A stretch of DNA of 64,000 bases, from positions 22,785 to 86,784 of the forward strand of contig RCAB01000272.1 in NCBI GenBank assembly GCA_003640385.1, given 5' to 3'. The stretch comes from Setaria digitata. Taxonomy: Eukaryota > Nematoda > Chromadorea > Rhabditida > Setariidae. Below, one piece after another: positions 1 through 12,700 of the stretch. Positions within the stretch are counted from its first letter, which is position 1; every line of letters begins with the position of its first letter. The notes below the pieces were generated by a model. The model saw only the letters and a list, made by a program, of their open reading frames with translations, was not told where the DNA came from and did no database searches. Made by a program: the position numbers and the translations under genes.

Positions 1-163
1 CAAGTTGCGTTTTATCGGTTCAGTTTTTATATGGTTCTATTTTATACAGAAACTAAAATATTTACAAAAAAAAAGGTTAAAATTATGCTGACTTTTTCTG
101 AACTTTTTCTATGACTTTTGCTTACAAATGAAAACGGTTAATTAAGAAAAAAGTAAAAAGGAC

Positions 164-388
164 TTTTTCAAAACGATTTAGGGCAAGTCCACGGCTCAGG
201 GAAACTCTCTGAATTGGTATGCCATACTCTCTGACAATATCACATGCCGATAAACCATTTGTTTCTCTTACTGATTTCGAATTTTCTGCTCCTAACGACT
301 GACAACTTCTTACCGATAATACATTTCTTGCACCAACAGAACACGGCCGAATCAAAACCGTTTTAAATACTGAATAACTTCGTTTCAT
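164..388 (-). CDS. first exon of an unidentified gene, runs off left edge
   Basis: An open frame of about 75 codons starts with an ATG at 388. Upstream of the ATG (on the minus strand) is a long pyrimidine tract ending in TTCTTCAG (acceptor at 394-395) only five bases before the start, which is what a spliced-leader trans-splice site looks like. The N-terminus is basic and Ser/Arg-rich without acidic residues, as in a mitochondrial presequence, and the exon ends around GLALNRFEK. The proposed donor (GT at 162-163) is weak. The remaining exons would lie in the first 160 bases or outside the window. I do not recognise the family; mitochondrial targeting is an inference from composition only. 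Confidence 0.4.
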
Positions 389-774
389 TTATCCTGAAGA
401 AAAAAAAAAAAAAAGAAAAATCGAAATTTGCTGCCCGATGACAAGGAAAGAAACATCTTAAAGCAGTGAAAAATTTGGTGTTCGCTAATAAGATTAAAAA
501 AAAAGCCATTTCAAAGCAGTGGACACGTCAAATAATCAATATATTTACGTAAAAGTGAAAATTCCAATGCTTTCTGCATATGCTGTCAATTAATTACATT
601 GATTAATATCTCACATCTTTCCATACTTCTCTGTTTCTCTTCAAATAGTAAAACTTTTCTTTTCCGATACTTCAAACAATTCTGATTCATAAAACAAGAA
701 ATGATCCTTCTTTATTAAATCACCAACACGCCTACTAAAAGTATCCAAAGCACGACTGGTATGAAATAAAACTA

Positions 775-1092
775 TTAGAAACAGAAACTGTTTAACCTAC
801 TGAGAACCAGAACTGCACTTCTTAATGGCTCATCTTCCTCCTGTTCTCTTGTACCATAGAACTCTTTTAAATCCTTTTCAGAATAATGGCATTTCTAAAG
901 GACTGCTGCATAAATATCTATTCTGCTACTCTCACAATCATCAACTTCGGCATATAGTATCTTCCAAGTCCCAATAGAACTCTGAGATCTCACTTCGGAG
1001 ATGCTCCACACGCGAATTACGAATTTCGAAGCAACGAATAACTTATACAAGAGACGAAAAATACCGCACCAAAAGTGCAGTTGTGCGATCAT
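775..1092 (-). CDS. small unidentified two-exon gene
   Basis: Two exons fit together in phase: 994-1092 (33 codons, ATG start, hydrophobic N-terminal half) and 775-894 (39 codons plus stop), joined over a 121-nt intron with a GTGAGA donor and a CTTTAG acceptor. The second exon is rich in charged residues (SEKDLKEFYGTREQEEDE) and ends in LNSFCF. An AATAAA polyadenylation signal lies about 60 nt past the stop on the minus strand (near 711-720). A TTTTAG acceptor about 40 nt upstream of the ATG could be a trans-splice site. The predicted 72-residue product would be a small protein with one membrane-prone segment. No family recognised; the join is inferred from splice sites and phase only. Confidence 0.35.
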
Positions 1093-1530
1093 CGATAATA
1101 GCGAGATTCCGGATGGGAAAATATTCTAGCTAAAAGAATCGAACAAATCACTGGTAATTTATAAAAGGGAAAATCGTAAACAGAACCTAATCGCCCTGTA
1201 TAACTTCCTTAACATGAATGTAAAAATAAGGAAAAGACTCACAAAATTAGCGTAACAGCCGGGAATTAATCTCGGGACAGAAGGTTTCACTCTGGCCGGA
1301 TGGATGCGATCCGTTTCCAGAAGTTTTAGAGGACGATCATTACATCTCTTCTCACATTATTGTTAGGTGTTTGGTATATGTTTTTTGTTTTTTACGGGGT
1401 GCTTTCTGTTTTCTGGTTATATCTTCCGGAAGAGATGATTCAAAGGAAGCGTTGCGAGCTGCACGGAAGTCCTAGACTTTGACTCGTTGCTAACAGTGTC
1501 GCCAGTTTTTTGTATGTTTACTTGTTTTAC
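1093..1530. other. intergenic, likely shared 5' region
   Basis: This stretch separates the minus-strand small gene from DNAJC2 on the plus strand, so it probably carries both promoters. It is less AT-rich than the rest of the noncoding DNA. I see no repeat or RNA gene in it. The right end is the acceptor TTTTACAG (AG at 1531-1532) just before the DNAJC2 start codon. Confidence 0.4.
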
Positions 1531-1539
1531 AGACCTAGC

Positions 1540-4500
1540 ATGCAGTTGTCGGGACTGGATATGGCCATTTATGGCTTTAATCGGAATGTGCGGAAGGTAG
1601 AAGAAGCAGGAATTTCGTATGAATTACGTATTATCCGCGATAAACTAACACTTGGTCTAAGTACTGAGCCTGTCTTGAAACACTCATCAGCTATCGAATG
1701 CCTTGCTGGAAATTTGACGAGGCTGGATTCAGAAGAAAATGGAAATCATGTACGAGTTTTTTTCTTGGAAATAAGGTCTCATCGGACAACTTGGTTGAAT
1801 TTATTGTCATTGATTTCTCTTCAAACAAAAAAGGAATTTAGGTTGGCCAAGAATTTATGGATCCAGATGATGAGAGGTATCGTAGATTTTTGAAAAACTT
1901 GGATCCAAAACATTGCAAGGATCAAGATCATTATAAAGTCCTCGGATTATCAATGCTGCGATGGCAGGCTAGTGTATCACAGATTCGTACTGCTTGTAAG
2001 TTTAGGAGATCTTTACATACTTGCTTACTTATTAAACCTCAACGTTTCGAGGTTAACTCAATATAGCATGGGCTTATAGTTAATTTGTATTTCCATCTTT
2101 CTGTATCTGTATGGTACTTTACAAAGTCTGAAACTTTAGTAAGAGGATACAAATACAATCAACAACACATATATATTTTTGGGAAGCTGAACTTTCGCAG
2201 TCTATTGGCTAGGTATAAGCGACATTACATGTAGCTTGGAAAGTATTTTTTGCATAATTACCAAAAGGTATTAAAGATATTGTTGATGACACCTTTATCT
2301 CGACCCGTCTGCTACAGAATCTTTTTAGTTCGTGCCAAAGTGCTGAAGCATCATCCGGATAAAAGCAGCGGTGGAAAAATTGAAGCAAGCGGTGGTGAAG
2401 ATTATTTTACATGTATCACCAAAGCTTATGAACAATTAGGATTATCGGAACAGAAAAGAAGAGCCTATGATTCTGTAGACCCGTTGTTCGATGATTCGAT
2501 TCCTGACGAGAAAACAATCAGTTCTGATAATTTTTACGAAATTCTGGCGCCAATCTTTGCTAGGAATGCAAGGTCTTTAAATAATCATTTCTTTTTTCTC
2601 CAATTATTTGAACTTGGATACATTCTCTCCTTTTTTATTGCAGTTGTTCTTTGGACATTCTGATAAAGCCTTCTGATGTTTTAAACGAATAGATTAGTGT
2701 CATAGAAGTTATCTAAATTGTCAGAGAGAGTAAAACTCTTGTTTGATCAGCCTATCCTGAAATCGCTGAAGCAGGTCGAAAATATTGCATGTTTGTTTGA
2801 AATTTTGTGTAAGACGAGTGGGAATACTGAATTTATTATGTAAAGCATCATTTTTAGGTGGTCTGTTCGGCAGCCTGTCCCGTTACTAGGNGAATTTATT
2901 ATGTCAGATTATGTAAAGCATCATTTTTAGGTGGTCTGTTCGGCAGCCTGTCCCGTTACTAGGCGATGCAAACAGTATGCATGATGAAGTGGACAGGTTT
3001 TACTCATTTTGGTTTAACTGGGATTCTTGGCGTGAATTCTCATACCTAGACGAGGAAGATAAAGAGAAGGGCGAAGATCGTTGGGAGAGGCGTGAAATCG
3101 AAAAAATAAATAAGGTTAGTTTTTATTTCTGAGCAAATAGGAATAAATCCCCTGTTTCATTCTTTACTCAAAATGATTTGCTCAAGATCGTCTAGAGAGA
3201 CATACAGACTACGGAAAAGCTTTCATATCGTTAACAGTAGTGCATGTAAGTTGTCATCGTTTCAATGAAAGTTTTCATTCGCTAGCCCAATTTTTACATA
3301 TCGGTTTTTAAAGTGGATAGGTTGTAATATGATTTTAACCAGGTTGAGCGGGAAAAACGACGTAAGAATGAAATGAAACGAATCAGAAGTCTTGTTGAAA
3401 TGGCTTACCGTAAAGATCCGAGAATAGCAGCGTTCCGAGAACAGGAAAAAATAAAGAAGGAGAAGCAGAGAGATGAACGCAAGAAAGCTCTAGAGGAGAA
3501 AAAAGCTCAGGATGAAAAGAAAAAACTGGTAATGTTTACACTTTTTTAAATTCATATTTGTAGTATTCGCCAAGTTTCTGGATCCTGACACTACAAAGAA
3601 ATTAATAAACTGTACGGGACCTTTTTCTAGGAAATTGAATTAAAAAATAGAAAAATGGAAGAAGAGCAGTTAGAAAAAGAACGGCAACAACAGGCCCACG
3701 AAAAACGAGTGAAAGAACAACAGAAAAAACAACTTGGTGAAGCGCGAAGGAAGCTCCGTAGAACTGCCGAGGTTTGTTTCTTGTATCGAATTCGTGATAT
3801 TCTGATAGGACCTCTTAAAGTAATTCATCATTATTTTAGTGCGCTATCATGCTGTATCCCCAGAAAACTCTACTTTGGGTACTGGTGTGATAGTGGCAAC
3901 CGTTGCACACATGACAGAGGAGCTTCAAGGAAATCGGAAAGAAATGGGCTTATGTTGATCGGCTAAGACGAACGTTTCGAACCATCAGCATCCTAACGAG
4001 TGGGTGGAGTAAATGGAATGGTTCGACGGCTTGCACTGTGAGCCTCTTTCGAGAAGTTTGTGCATAGCCGTGGGGTTACGCTTCATGATATGGAAGCACG
4101 CAGCATACGTGATTGCCCTGATAATATACTTAACATATTGACCAGTAATATATTTTTGAGAGAAAGTGCTTTGCTTAGGGTAAAAATTATTGGAATGCAG
4201 ACGTTTCGTCGAAGTTATCGTGCCTGGAAGCGATTGAACGTGTTTGTTTGCGACTTGATGCCGTCCATTTGAATGAAGTTACTGCCAAGTTGGAATCAAT
4301 AAGTGATCTCAGAAGAGCAATGGACGCCTTAAACGTTCAAGTATCCACATTTTTGATTTTAGGCGAATTTCATTAAGTCTACGATTCATTCTATATACAT
4401 GGACTATAAAAGTTCTTGGATACTGATAGCCTAATTTAACAGACAAATCCCGATTAGGGCAGCAAATTTTCTGCATTGTAAACTGGTTCTGGAGTTGAGT

Positions 4501-5840
4501 GTTTCAGATTAATAAAGAAGTCTCGGAAAATGTTGGAAACAAAGATACAGTTTCTGAGAATGCTGCAAATAACCAGAAATCTCGTTGGTCTCCCGATGAA
4601 ATTGCATTACTAGTTAAAGCTACTACTTTATACCCTGTCGGCACTCTCAGAAGGTTTTAAAACTCATTTTTTAGAGCAAAGAAATTCCAATATGTTGTTC
4701 CTGTCAGCTGGATATTTATATTTTGCTGCAAATTACTCACAAGTAAAATATGAATTTCAGCTGAGATTAATTTTTCTAGATGGTCAGAGATTGCGAACTA
4801 TGTCAATGAACACCGCGAAAGTAGAAGTGCGAAGAAAAAAACAGAAAAGGACGTTTTGACTCAGGTATTTTATAATGATCATTCATTAATATCTCATTTT
4901 CGGGAATCACCTGACTTGAGGTGCGAAGTGTTGTCTCAAGTAGGATGTTGTAAAATAAAGAGCAAACAACTGGGAATTTCATATAGATTTTACTTGATAA
5001 CGGTGCGATCAGTAACCATTTCCTAGAACAAATCAGTGAAAAAGATTAATGAGAATAATATGATTTACCAAGTAATTCATGCATATCAAATTTGGAGTGC
5101 TCTAGTCCATGCGTTGCTCACTAGTCTTCCGTAATTGAAATTTGAACACTTAATTTCTAGGTGAAAACCTTAAAGTCACTAAATAATGCTCAAGACCAGA
5201 AAAAAGTGATGGATATTTTGGTTAATCCAGCGAGAGCAAGTGAGCTGGAATGGAAAGCAGAAGAGCAAAAGTTGCTTGAGACGGCACTTAAAAAATTTCC
5301 CTCATCTGATCCAGGCCGTTGGGAAAATATTGCAAATTTTGTAGGGAAATCGAAGAAAGAATGCATAAGGAGGTTGGTAACATATATTCATAATTGTATC
5401 AGTTATTTCAATAATATATAACATTATATTTTAGGAAGAATAGAGGGTTGAATAAAGAGATATTTACAATTTCTAGATATCTTTCATGGCAAGTCCGAAT
5501 ATTTACATAAGATTCCTGCTATTTTTTTCTCAGTTTTAAGATGTTTTTATAGGATTTATTTCTGAATAGTTCTATTTTTGCTTTTACCTTTTCTTATCTG
5601 TCTAACTCGGGTTCCCTTATGTTGAGCTGCTCTCTTGGCTTTTTGAAGACATTCAGATAGAATTAATAAATGGAAAATTTGAGGGACTGTCAATGTAACA
5701 GTATGGTTTTTACTAATTCCAAGATGTTTTCCATTTGTTAACCTTTTGATTCCTCAAATATCAGGTCAAAAAATATTTTAATTTCCAGATTTAAATATCT
5801 CGCAGAAGTGGTGAAAAGTAAGAAGGAGCAGTTCCCCTGA
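1540..5840 (+). CDS. dnj-11: DNAJC2/zuotin-like J-protein with two SANT domains
   Basis: Eleven exons (1540-1749, 1842-1995, 2329-2572, 2931-3114, 3343-3528, 3631-3771, 4179-4340, 4508-4653, 4780-4864, 5161-5372, 5789-5840) join in phase to 591 residues, close to human DNAJC2 (621). The J domain (about 98-165) has the HPD motif at 130-132, required to stimulate Hsp70 ATPase. Next come the zuotin motif ([20 protein letters not shown]), a Lys/Glu-rich charged helix that contacts the ribosome in this family, and two SANT/Myb-like domains (around 450-505 and 530-590; [12 protein letters not shown] and [17 protein letters not shown]). The family acts with Hsp70 as the ribosome-associated complex at the tunnel exit and also has chromatin roles. 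The start is chosen because a TTTTACAG acceptor sits seven bases before it. The last exon ([17 protein letters not shown]) completes SANT2. Exon 4 is partly duplicated by an assembly scar at 2891. The C. elegans symbol is by homology. Confidence 0.93.
2829..2964 (+). repeat. assembly scar: duplicated segment around single N at 2891
   Basis: About 62 bases including the acceptor and the first 33 bases of DNAJC2 exon 4 occur twice, once immediately left and once right of a single N. The right copy has 10 extra bases after GAATTTATTATG. Only the right copy reads on into the gene, so the left copy is not a real exon. Confidence 0.85.
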
Positions 5841-7214
5841 CACTCCATTGCATTAGCATTCTTTTGATGATTACCCGGCTTGCAGGGAGATTTGTATTTC
5901 TTTGAATTATCCGGTATGTTATTGACGTATATGTCGACAACATTTTTGCTCAACTTGTTTTTATGCATATTTAGTTTTTTCTCTGCTGGTGTAATTTCTT
6001 AAATTTGTAATATCATCTCATTCACATGTAGTGTCGTTTCACTCTCACGTGCTAGTATTAATCTCGTGTGCTTAGGAAACTAGCATCACTCATTTATCAG
6101 CTGTTATTTAATGAATAACGACGCGTTCGAAGTGCTGTCATGACGCTCATTTTACATTTGTCATCCCTTTATAATATATTTAAAAGTATTCTAAAATTTT
6201 TTCACTCCACTAGGAGTTCGTCCAAAAATAAAACTGATCGGTAGAGCAATTAAGAAGCCCTTATATAAAACGATACCTCCTTATCAATCGGTTTAAGAAT
6301 TGGATACTTCAACATACTTCTTTGGATAACAATGCTGTAGGAACTTTCAGTGCCGCAGATTTTGTATCTTGTCATCATTAACAGTTAGATGCTTGTTCGG
6401 CTTTTGCATCTCACTTGCAGTACTTGGATAATTTACCTGTTATAGATTCTATGCCTTGCAAACGACTTTAGTGTTGATTTGGAGACCAAAACTTTTTTTG
6501 GGACTATTCAGTTCCCATCACGCAAATGGTGCACTGTTTTAAATAGAATCCAGATATATAAAATATATTGATATCCACCCTTTTTTACTGCAGAGATTCC
6601 GATTTGTCTCGTTAAACGGTAACAAAGCACAAATCTATAATTTGGCGTTGTGAATATAAGAGAAGAAACTGTTTCCTTAAGCAGCTCTTTAAGGCAATCC
6701 TCGCTCTCATTGTGCAAGCCCGAAGGGAGCTAGCTACTCACACATACTCAATTTTAAGGCTTAGGGCGTCCTTCAAGCTCCAGGCTTTTAAAGAAGTATC
6801 GTATCTACACATGTCATTCGGAAGACATGAGGTATCTTAGCATTTGAAACCTATCGACATAACTACAGTGGTTTCGTGATAAGTTAATTCGAATAAACAT
6901 GCGCAACGATCAAATTCTACATCACGGATGAGTAGAATCAGTTCAACAGATCTGAATCGATTAGGAGGGATCTGTTTTTAGAGTCGGAAGGAGAAGCAAT
7001 AAGTAGTGGCAGGATTCGTGANAATCAGTTCAACAGAGGATCTGTTTTTAGAGTCGGAAGGAGAAGCAATAAGTAGTGGCAGGATTCGTGAGTGTCTGGA
7101 AAGGACTGCAAACGGTAAAAAGCAATTGACTTTAACGTTTACTTTCAAATATACAATACGGATAATTGAACTGCCCAGGTGAATATAGTACAATCAAGTG
7201 GCAAATCAGTAAAT
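5841..7214. other. intergenic between convergent DNAJC2 and PLC-delta
   Basis: This region holds the 3' flanks of two convergent genes. The short open frames here (for example 6508-6717 on the minus strand) have no recognisable protein character and no consistent splice partners. A second single-N scar lies at 7022. I see no RNA gene. Confidence 0.5.
6934..7091. repeat. assembly scar: duplicated segment around single N at 7022
   Basis: The bases from AATCAGTTCAACAGA through GGATTCGTGA appear on both sides of one N. The left copy contains a 17-base insertion that the right copy lacks. This matches two alleles differing by an indel that were placed end to end rather than merged. Confidence 0.8.
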
Positions 7215-9666
7215 TTATTCAATTGCGATTCGTACAAAGAGTGAGGCACATTCATCCACCGTATGTAAATGGCCCGTATTCAGTCGTATATGCGAATAAC
7301 CTGAATGATTCTTCTTTAATGAGTATTCTGCTCTAATTATGGTTAGCAGGCAATATATTTCGATCTTTTGAGATAGCCTAAGTCGCACTATAAGGCAACT
7401 GGACGTGAACACAGTTGTAACACCGTTCACAATCTTGGGAAACATGAAAAAAAAAAGTGAAATTATTCTATTTGATCCATCATCTGACTAGAATGTTTTC
7501 TGTCTATATTATCCTCTCACATCCTAGAACAATGAAGTTTCAAACCTGCACGAATACTTCGAACTGGAATTGTATATTCACCAACAAAGTCGTTTGCAGA
7601 AGTTGAATCGAAATCTTTTACGCAAAAACGAAGCAATGCAAAATCAGGAAAATGAAGCGGAAATGTAAACGTTTCGTTGAACTGTGGATTAAAGCTGAAA
7701 CATATCACCGTATGCATCAGTCCATAGGTACACAGCTTGTAAAAATCACACAACTCGTCTTTCAGCCAATGAAAAAATAAATAAATAAATAAAACATACA
7801 TTAAAAAAAAAAGAAAAAACATACAGCTTACAGAATAAACGAGCTGGTCTTGGGAAGTCTTCAAAAAATAAGCAATACCTATCCAACTTTCATGAATGAC
7901 AAAAATCTGCCACCCATAAAAAAAAAAGGATATAAACTTCTGAACCAATATTTTATGGTAGATTTTCCCAATACTTCCAGAGCCCTCACTACTAATTCTC
8001 TTTATGATTCCAACAATCATTCACTATCCACTAAACAGGTGAAAAGAGAAATGGTAATGTTACCCATTGTTGCGAATGGTTCTTGTCCGGAATTTTTGGG
8101 AATCAGCGAGAATTCCAAACATCTCAACAGTAACGTATGGATCAATAACATCATTTGCTTGAGATATCTTCGGCAGATACTGTCCACTTATAAGCTGAAA
8201 TGCGAAAAAAAAAAAAAAAAAAATGGGTGAAAGCAACCACAGACGTTTTATTCAGTACATTTCATTTTGTTTATAAAATACAATTTACTACACATTTCAG
8301 AACATCATTTTTCTTTCCTTTTTATTTAGAAGGCTGGAATTTGATAATTAGGTCCAAAACGACAAAGGGAATATTACTAAATCACCTCCCAGTTAAAAAA
8401 GTTCAGCCTTCAAATACACATTTTTATTATTTAAACAAATGCAAACAGTTAGGATAACCCTTCCGGTCAAAACGATATCAACATGAAAAAGTTTCAAAAG
8501 CGGTCTACCCCAACTATCACTGTTGCTGCTATTGAACTCGATATTTCGGGCATACGTGGGTCTGAAAAGTAAGTATTGCTATTCTTTATAAAGTTTAGAT
8601 GATATCTTGTATATATTATTTAACAAGAGGATATTTGGAGATGGCATCACGAAAGTTAACGCAAAACTTGCAACACATATTCTTCTTAATAGCTTCCAAA
8701 TCAAAGTAATTTTAAAAATTATTGACATGACACCTTCATGTAATTGAAGAATGGTAATTTAATTTTTCAGTAGGATACACTCCCTGAATCATGACAGACT
8801 ACTGTACTATTATTTATTATTATTCTAAATCATCAATCATATTTATGTCACAATATTTCAAAAGAAAACCAACCAAGTCCATCGATAAGTGTCCTTGGTT
8901 TGAGGACGTAACCACAATTACCGTTGATCCGAAACAAACCATTAACTAAATCAAGATATTCTCCTGGAGTTTGCATATTCATTGCGACTGACTGAACGCC
9001 GCAAATCCATGAAGGAATGGGGTCCATATTGCTTGAATCCTGTCGTAAACCTTTCGGGAACGACTTTACAAACCGCTTTGATGTATATGCCGCTAACGAA
9101 TAACCGCTTTCCATATGTATTTCAACCTTCCGTTCAGATAAGGAAGGCGAACCATCCATCGGATCTGCAGTTCAAATACGGTTTTCTTTTTCTGATCTTG
9201 CTATTGAGTAATTCTCAAAACCTTCCGGAAATTTCGAGAAAAGCTATTTTGTTCATAATCTTCAACCTAAACCAAAATCTGTCGGAAACCAATTTCAAAC
9301 CAAAAATTAATGAAGCCTTCCCAACCTATTTTGTTGCCTATTTCTGTAACTAGCAAGTGTTAAAATGCAAAACAGAAGACATACGTTCATCGATATCCTG
9401 GAATATGTTACGTGAAAGTTTGACAGATGGTAGTGAAATCAGCTGAGAAAACGCTGGATCGAGTTTGATAGTCTCTTTAATTCCACTGTTGTCTTCGCCT
9501 ATTTCGTCATCATCCTGATCAAATTTCCGATCAGGCCCTTGTTCTGATCTCAGCTTTTTGCCGCGCAATAAATACTTATTTTTTAAAGCATTCGGCGACG
9601 GCAAAGGTTGGGACGCTCCATTACTAGGACGCATATATATTTTATCGCCTAGTACCTAGAATGTGT

Positions 9667-9703
<37 letters not shown>

Positions 9704-12700
9704 GTACCGGAAAAAAAAACGAATTCTTTATAAATCAATATGAATACTTTGAATTAAAACGCACTGCAACTAAATAAAAGAAATGTGTTCAATATCATAA
9801 CTAACTTCGTTAAATATCCGTGACATTGCTTTCTGTTGCGGTAAGCTAACGTGATTCTCGATAGTTAATATCACCGGATAAGGGTTTGTCTTGAAGGCAT
9901 ACGCATCAATTTCTTTCAATGCATCTTTTAACGTAATCGTTTTAATAAACGTACGTTTGTGCGTAATACATGGCTCTCCTTCCTCGCCATCAAAAACGTC
10001 TACTGAAGAAGATATAATTTCATTTCAGAGACTAATTACCTAAAAAAAATTACAAAATTTGAATAAACCACTAAAACTGAAACTTAGCAAAATTCAACAA
10101 TGAGAGAAAAGCATACATTCCAAGAGTCGTACACCTCTTTTAAGCGCGCTGATGTAACCTTCAACAGTTGCCTCACCCTTCATTTGCAATCCAGTAAGAT
10201 ATGTATTGTGGCTAGAGTTGACGTAATAATGACTTAGTGTATGATCCATGTCCTGGAAAACTTCGTCATGTCCAGGCCTCATGATGTTACCCCATTCAGA
10301 CAGCAATAATCGCCGGAAACCTAAAAATGATTCAGAATCCTCAAAAACGACTTCGAAACGACGAGGAATTGTCAAACACAATCGGAGTACCATAAATTAA
10401 TTTTCGCTTGATTTGCAGCGTGTACAGGACTACCTCTGCTCAGTTATCTTGCTGTGGAAAAGTGCATCGGGTACCGTAATCGTTTCTCTGAGATAACTGC
10501 ACAAAAAAACTTTTCGATGTTCTGAGATTTACACCAGAGCACAAAGCATCACAAACCGTGTCATTCTTTGTCAACCTGTAGTCAATAACTGTTGACAAAA
10601 CCACCTGATATATTGTAGTTATTTAACCAAAGCCTTCTATTTACTAAAAACGGTAGCGAACGAAGAAAATGCTATAAAAAATCCAACAAATTATGCAATA
10701 CCCATGGGTCCAAGCAGTTTTGCCCCTGTTGTTTCGAAATTATCGATAATTAATTCGGCCTTTTTTTCGTCGATATTATCAAACTGTAAATATAGTTGAT
10801 TGATCAAACTTTACAATGTTAGTTACACGTCTGCATCATATTCTCGACCTTTAAATAAACCATGTACGTTAAGGTACCTAAGAATACCTGCTGTTCGGTT
10901 GTTAGGAATATTTTCAAATCGAGAGCCGATAAAGCAGGCTCATTGGATTCACTGAACATTCTCATCGCATGCTTCAAATCTGGTCGATCTGTTAGGTGAG
11001 CGAAGAAATTCACGAATTCACGCTCATCTAGTTGCCCATCACCTTTGCCAAAACCATCTGCTTGCTAAAAAGTTGGGATACCACTTATATCGCAGAGAAA
11101 TCCGAAGAATCTTAACAAGCACAGAGATGAATTTCAAGACAGAAAGCAAAAGAAGGTGGGGATTAATATTTGTACCCACAAATTCAGGTACAAAAATGTT
11201 TAAAAGCTGTAAAGAAAAATCATGAAGACAAACAGATGAGAATTCCATTAGCGCAAATCTGGAGAAAAAAGAACGAATTTTGACATAAATCATTCACTTA
11301 TGAGCCATTTGAAAAATGACCGTGTATAGAGCATGCGCATATCCGGTACTGACTTGCAGATTCAGGGTTTTCAAGAGCTTCAATATTTCACCAAAACTTA
11401 ATTTGCCTGAAAGAGCATGTATTAAATTCCATTTCGCATACTAAGCAAATTGCGAATACTCTCATAACTGCAGTCATGAGAGAACTGTCAATTATCTACA
11501 GCATGCACCTTCTAATTAAAATGATACTGAACGAAGAATTAATCATAAAGTATGACCCTTTATAAGACACAATTTTCTGAAGTAAATTAAGGGAAAGAGT
11601 GGACTATCACTAATTTATTTCAAACTTCGACAATCCACTTGCGGCCTTAGTTTTTTTCTACGCAGTGTAAAACTATGACTGTGCCAAGAACGATTCAGGT
11701 TTGCTATTGGTGGTATTAAAAACCATTACATATGATGAATACAAGTCTCAATAAACACCATGAAGTTAACTGACCACTTTTGTTCTTATCAGCTTTCCGA
11801 AAATTATCCAAAAGCCATTGTTCTTCGTTAAAGCATAAGCGCTTTTGATTCTTTTTATTGACAAAATACTGCAAACCCTTGACAAACTTATCTCTCACGG
11901 ATGGATTTTCGGCGACGAAATCAATCGATTTGTGAAGTGTACTTCGACCAATTAAAATCACGGACATACACATTTCTGCCTACAATTCTATTTATTGAAT
12001 TCCGAGAAAAAAAAAGTGACTAAAATCTTATGGCCAGCAGCAAATGCTAATGAATATTGTCTGAAATTTTAATAAAGCAATGAACAGTTTACATTCCACA
12101 ATGTTGTAATGTAAGCTGCAAGGCAGGAAAAATATTTCTCTGAATTTTAAATAATAACTGGAACAGGCATTTTGACTTCCACCAAAAGAAGATAACACAG
12201 TTAGTAGGCACAATTTTCTATGAAGACTATAAATGTGAATAATTATTTGTTAACAAAAACTATCTACTTCTTTTTTTTATCAAATCTAACATCTTGGAAG
12301 ATCACATATGTATAATGAAAAATTGATCAATTTATTAATTAATTAGGGGAATAAAATTAAATAAATGAGGAAAACAAATAAGTAAAGGTATATAAAGTTA
12401 AATCAGACTAAATTAAATTAAATTAAATTGAATCAGACTAAATTTAATGGAACGAAATGAAATTGAACTGAATTAAAACAAATTAAATTAAATTAAATTA
12501 AAACAAAATTGAACTGGATCAAATTAAATCGAATCAATCAAAACAAAATGAAATAAAATAAAAACTAAAGAGACAAAATAAAATAAAGAAATAAATATAT
12601 AAACGAATGCATACTCTGACATTTAAATTGCAGAGGATAAAATAAAATTAAGCTAACCGTAACTTCTTCTCGAAAAGAATATTTCTTTGAAGCTTTATGA

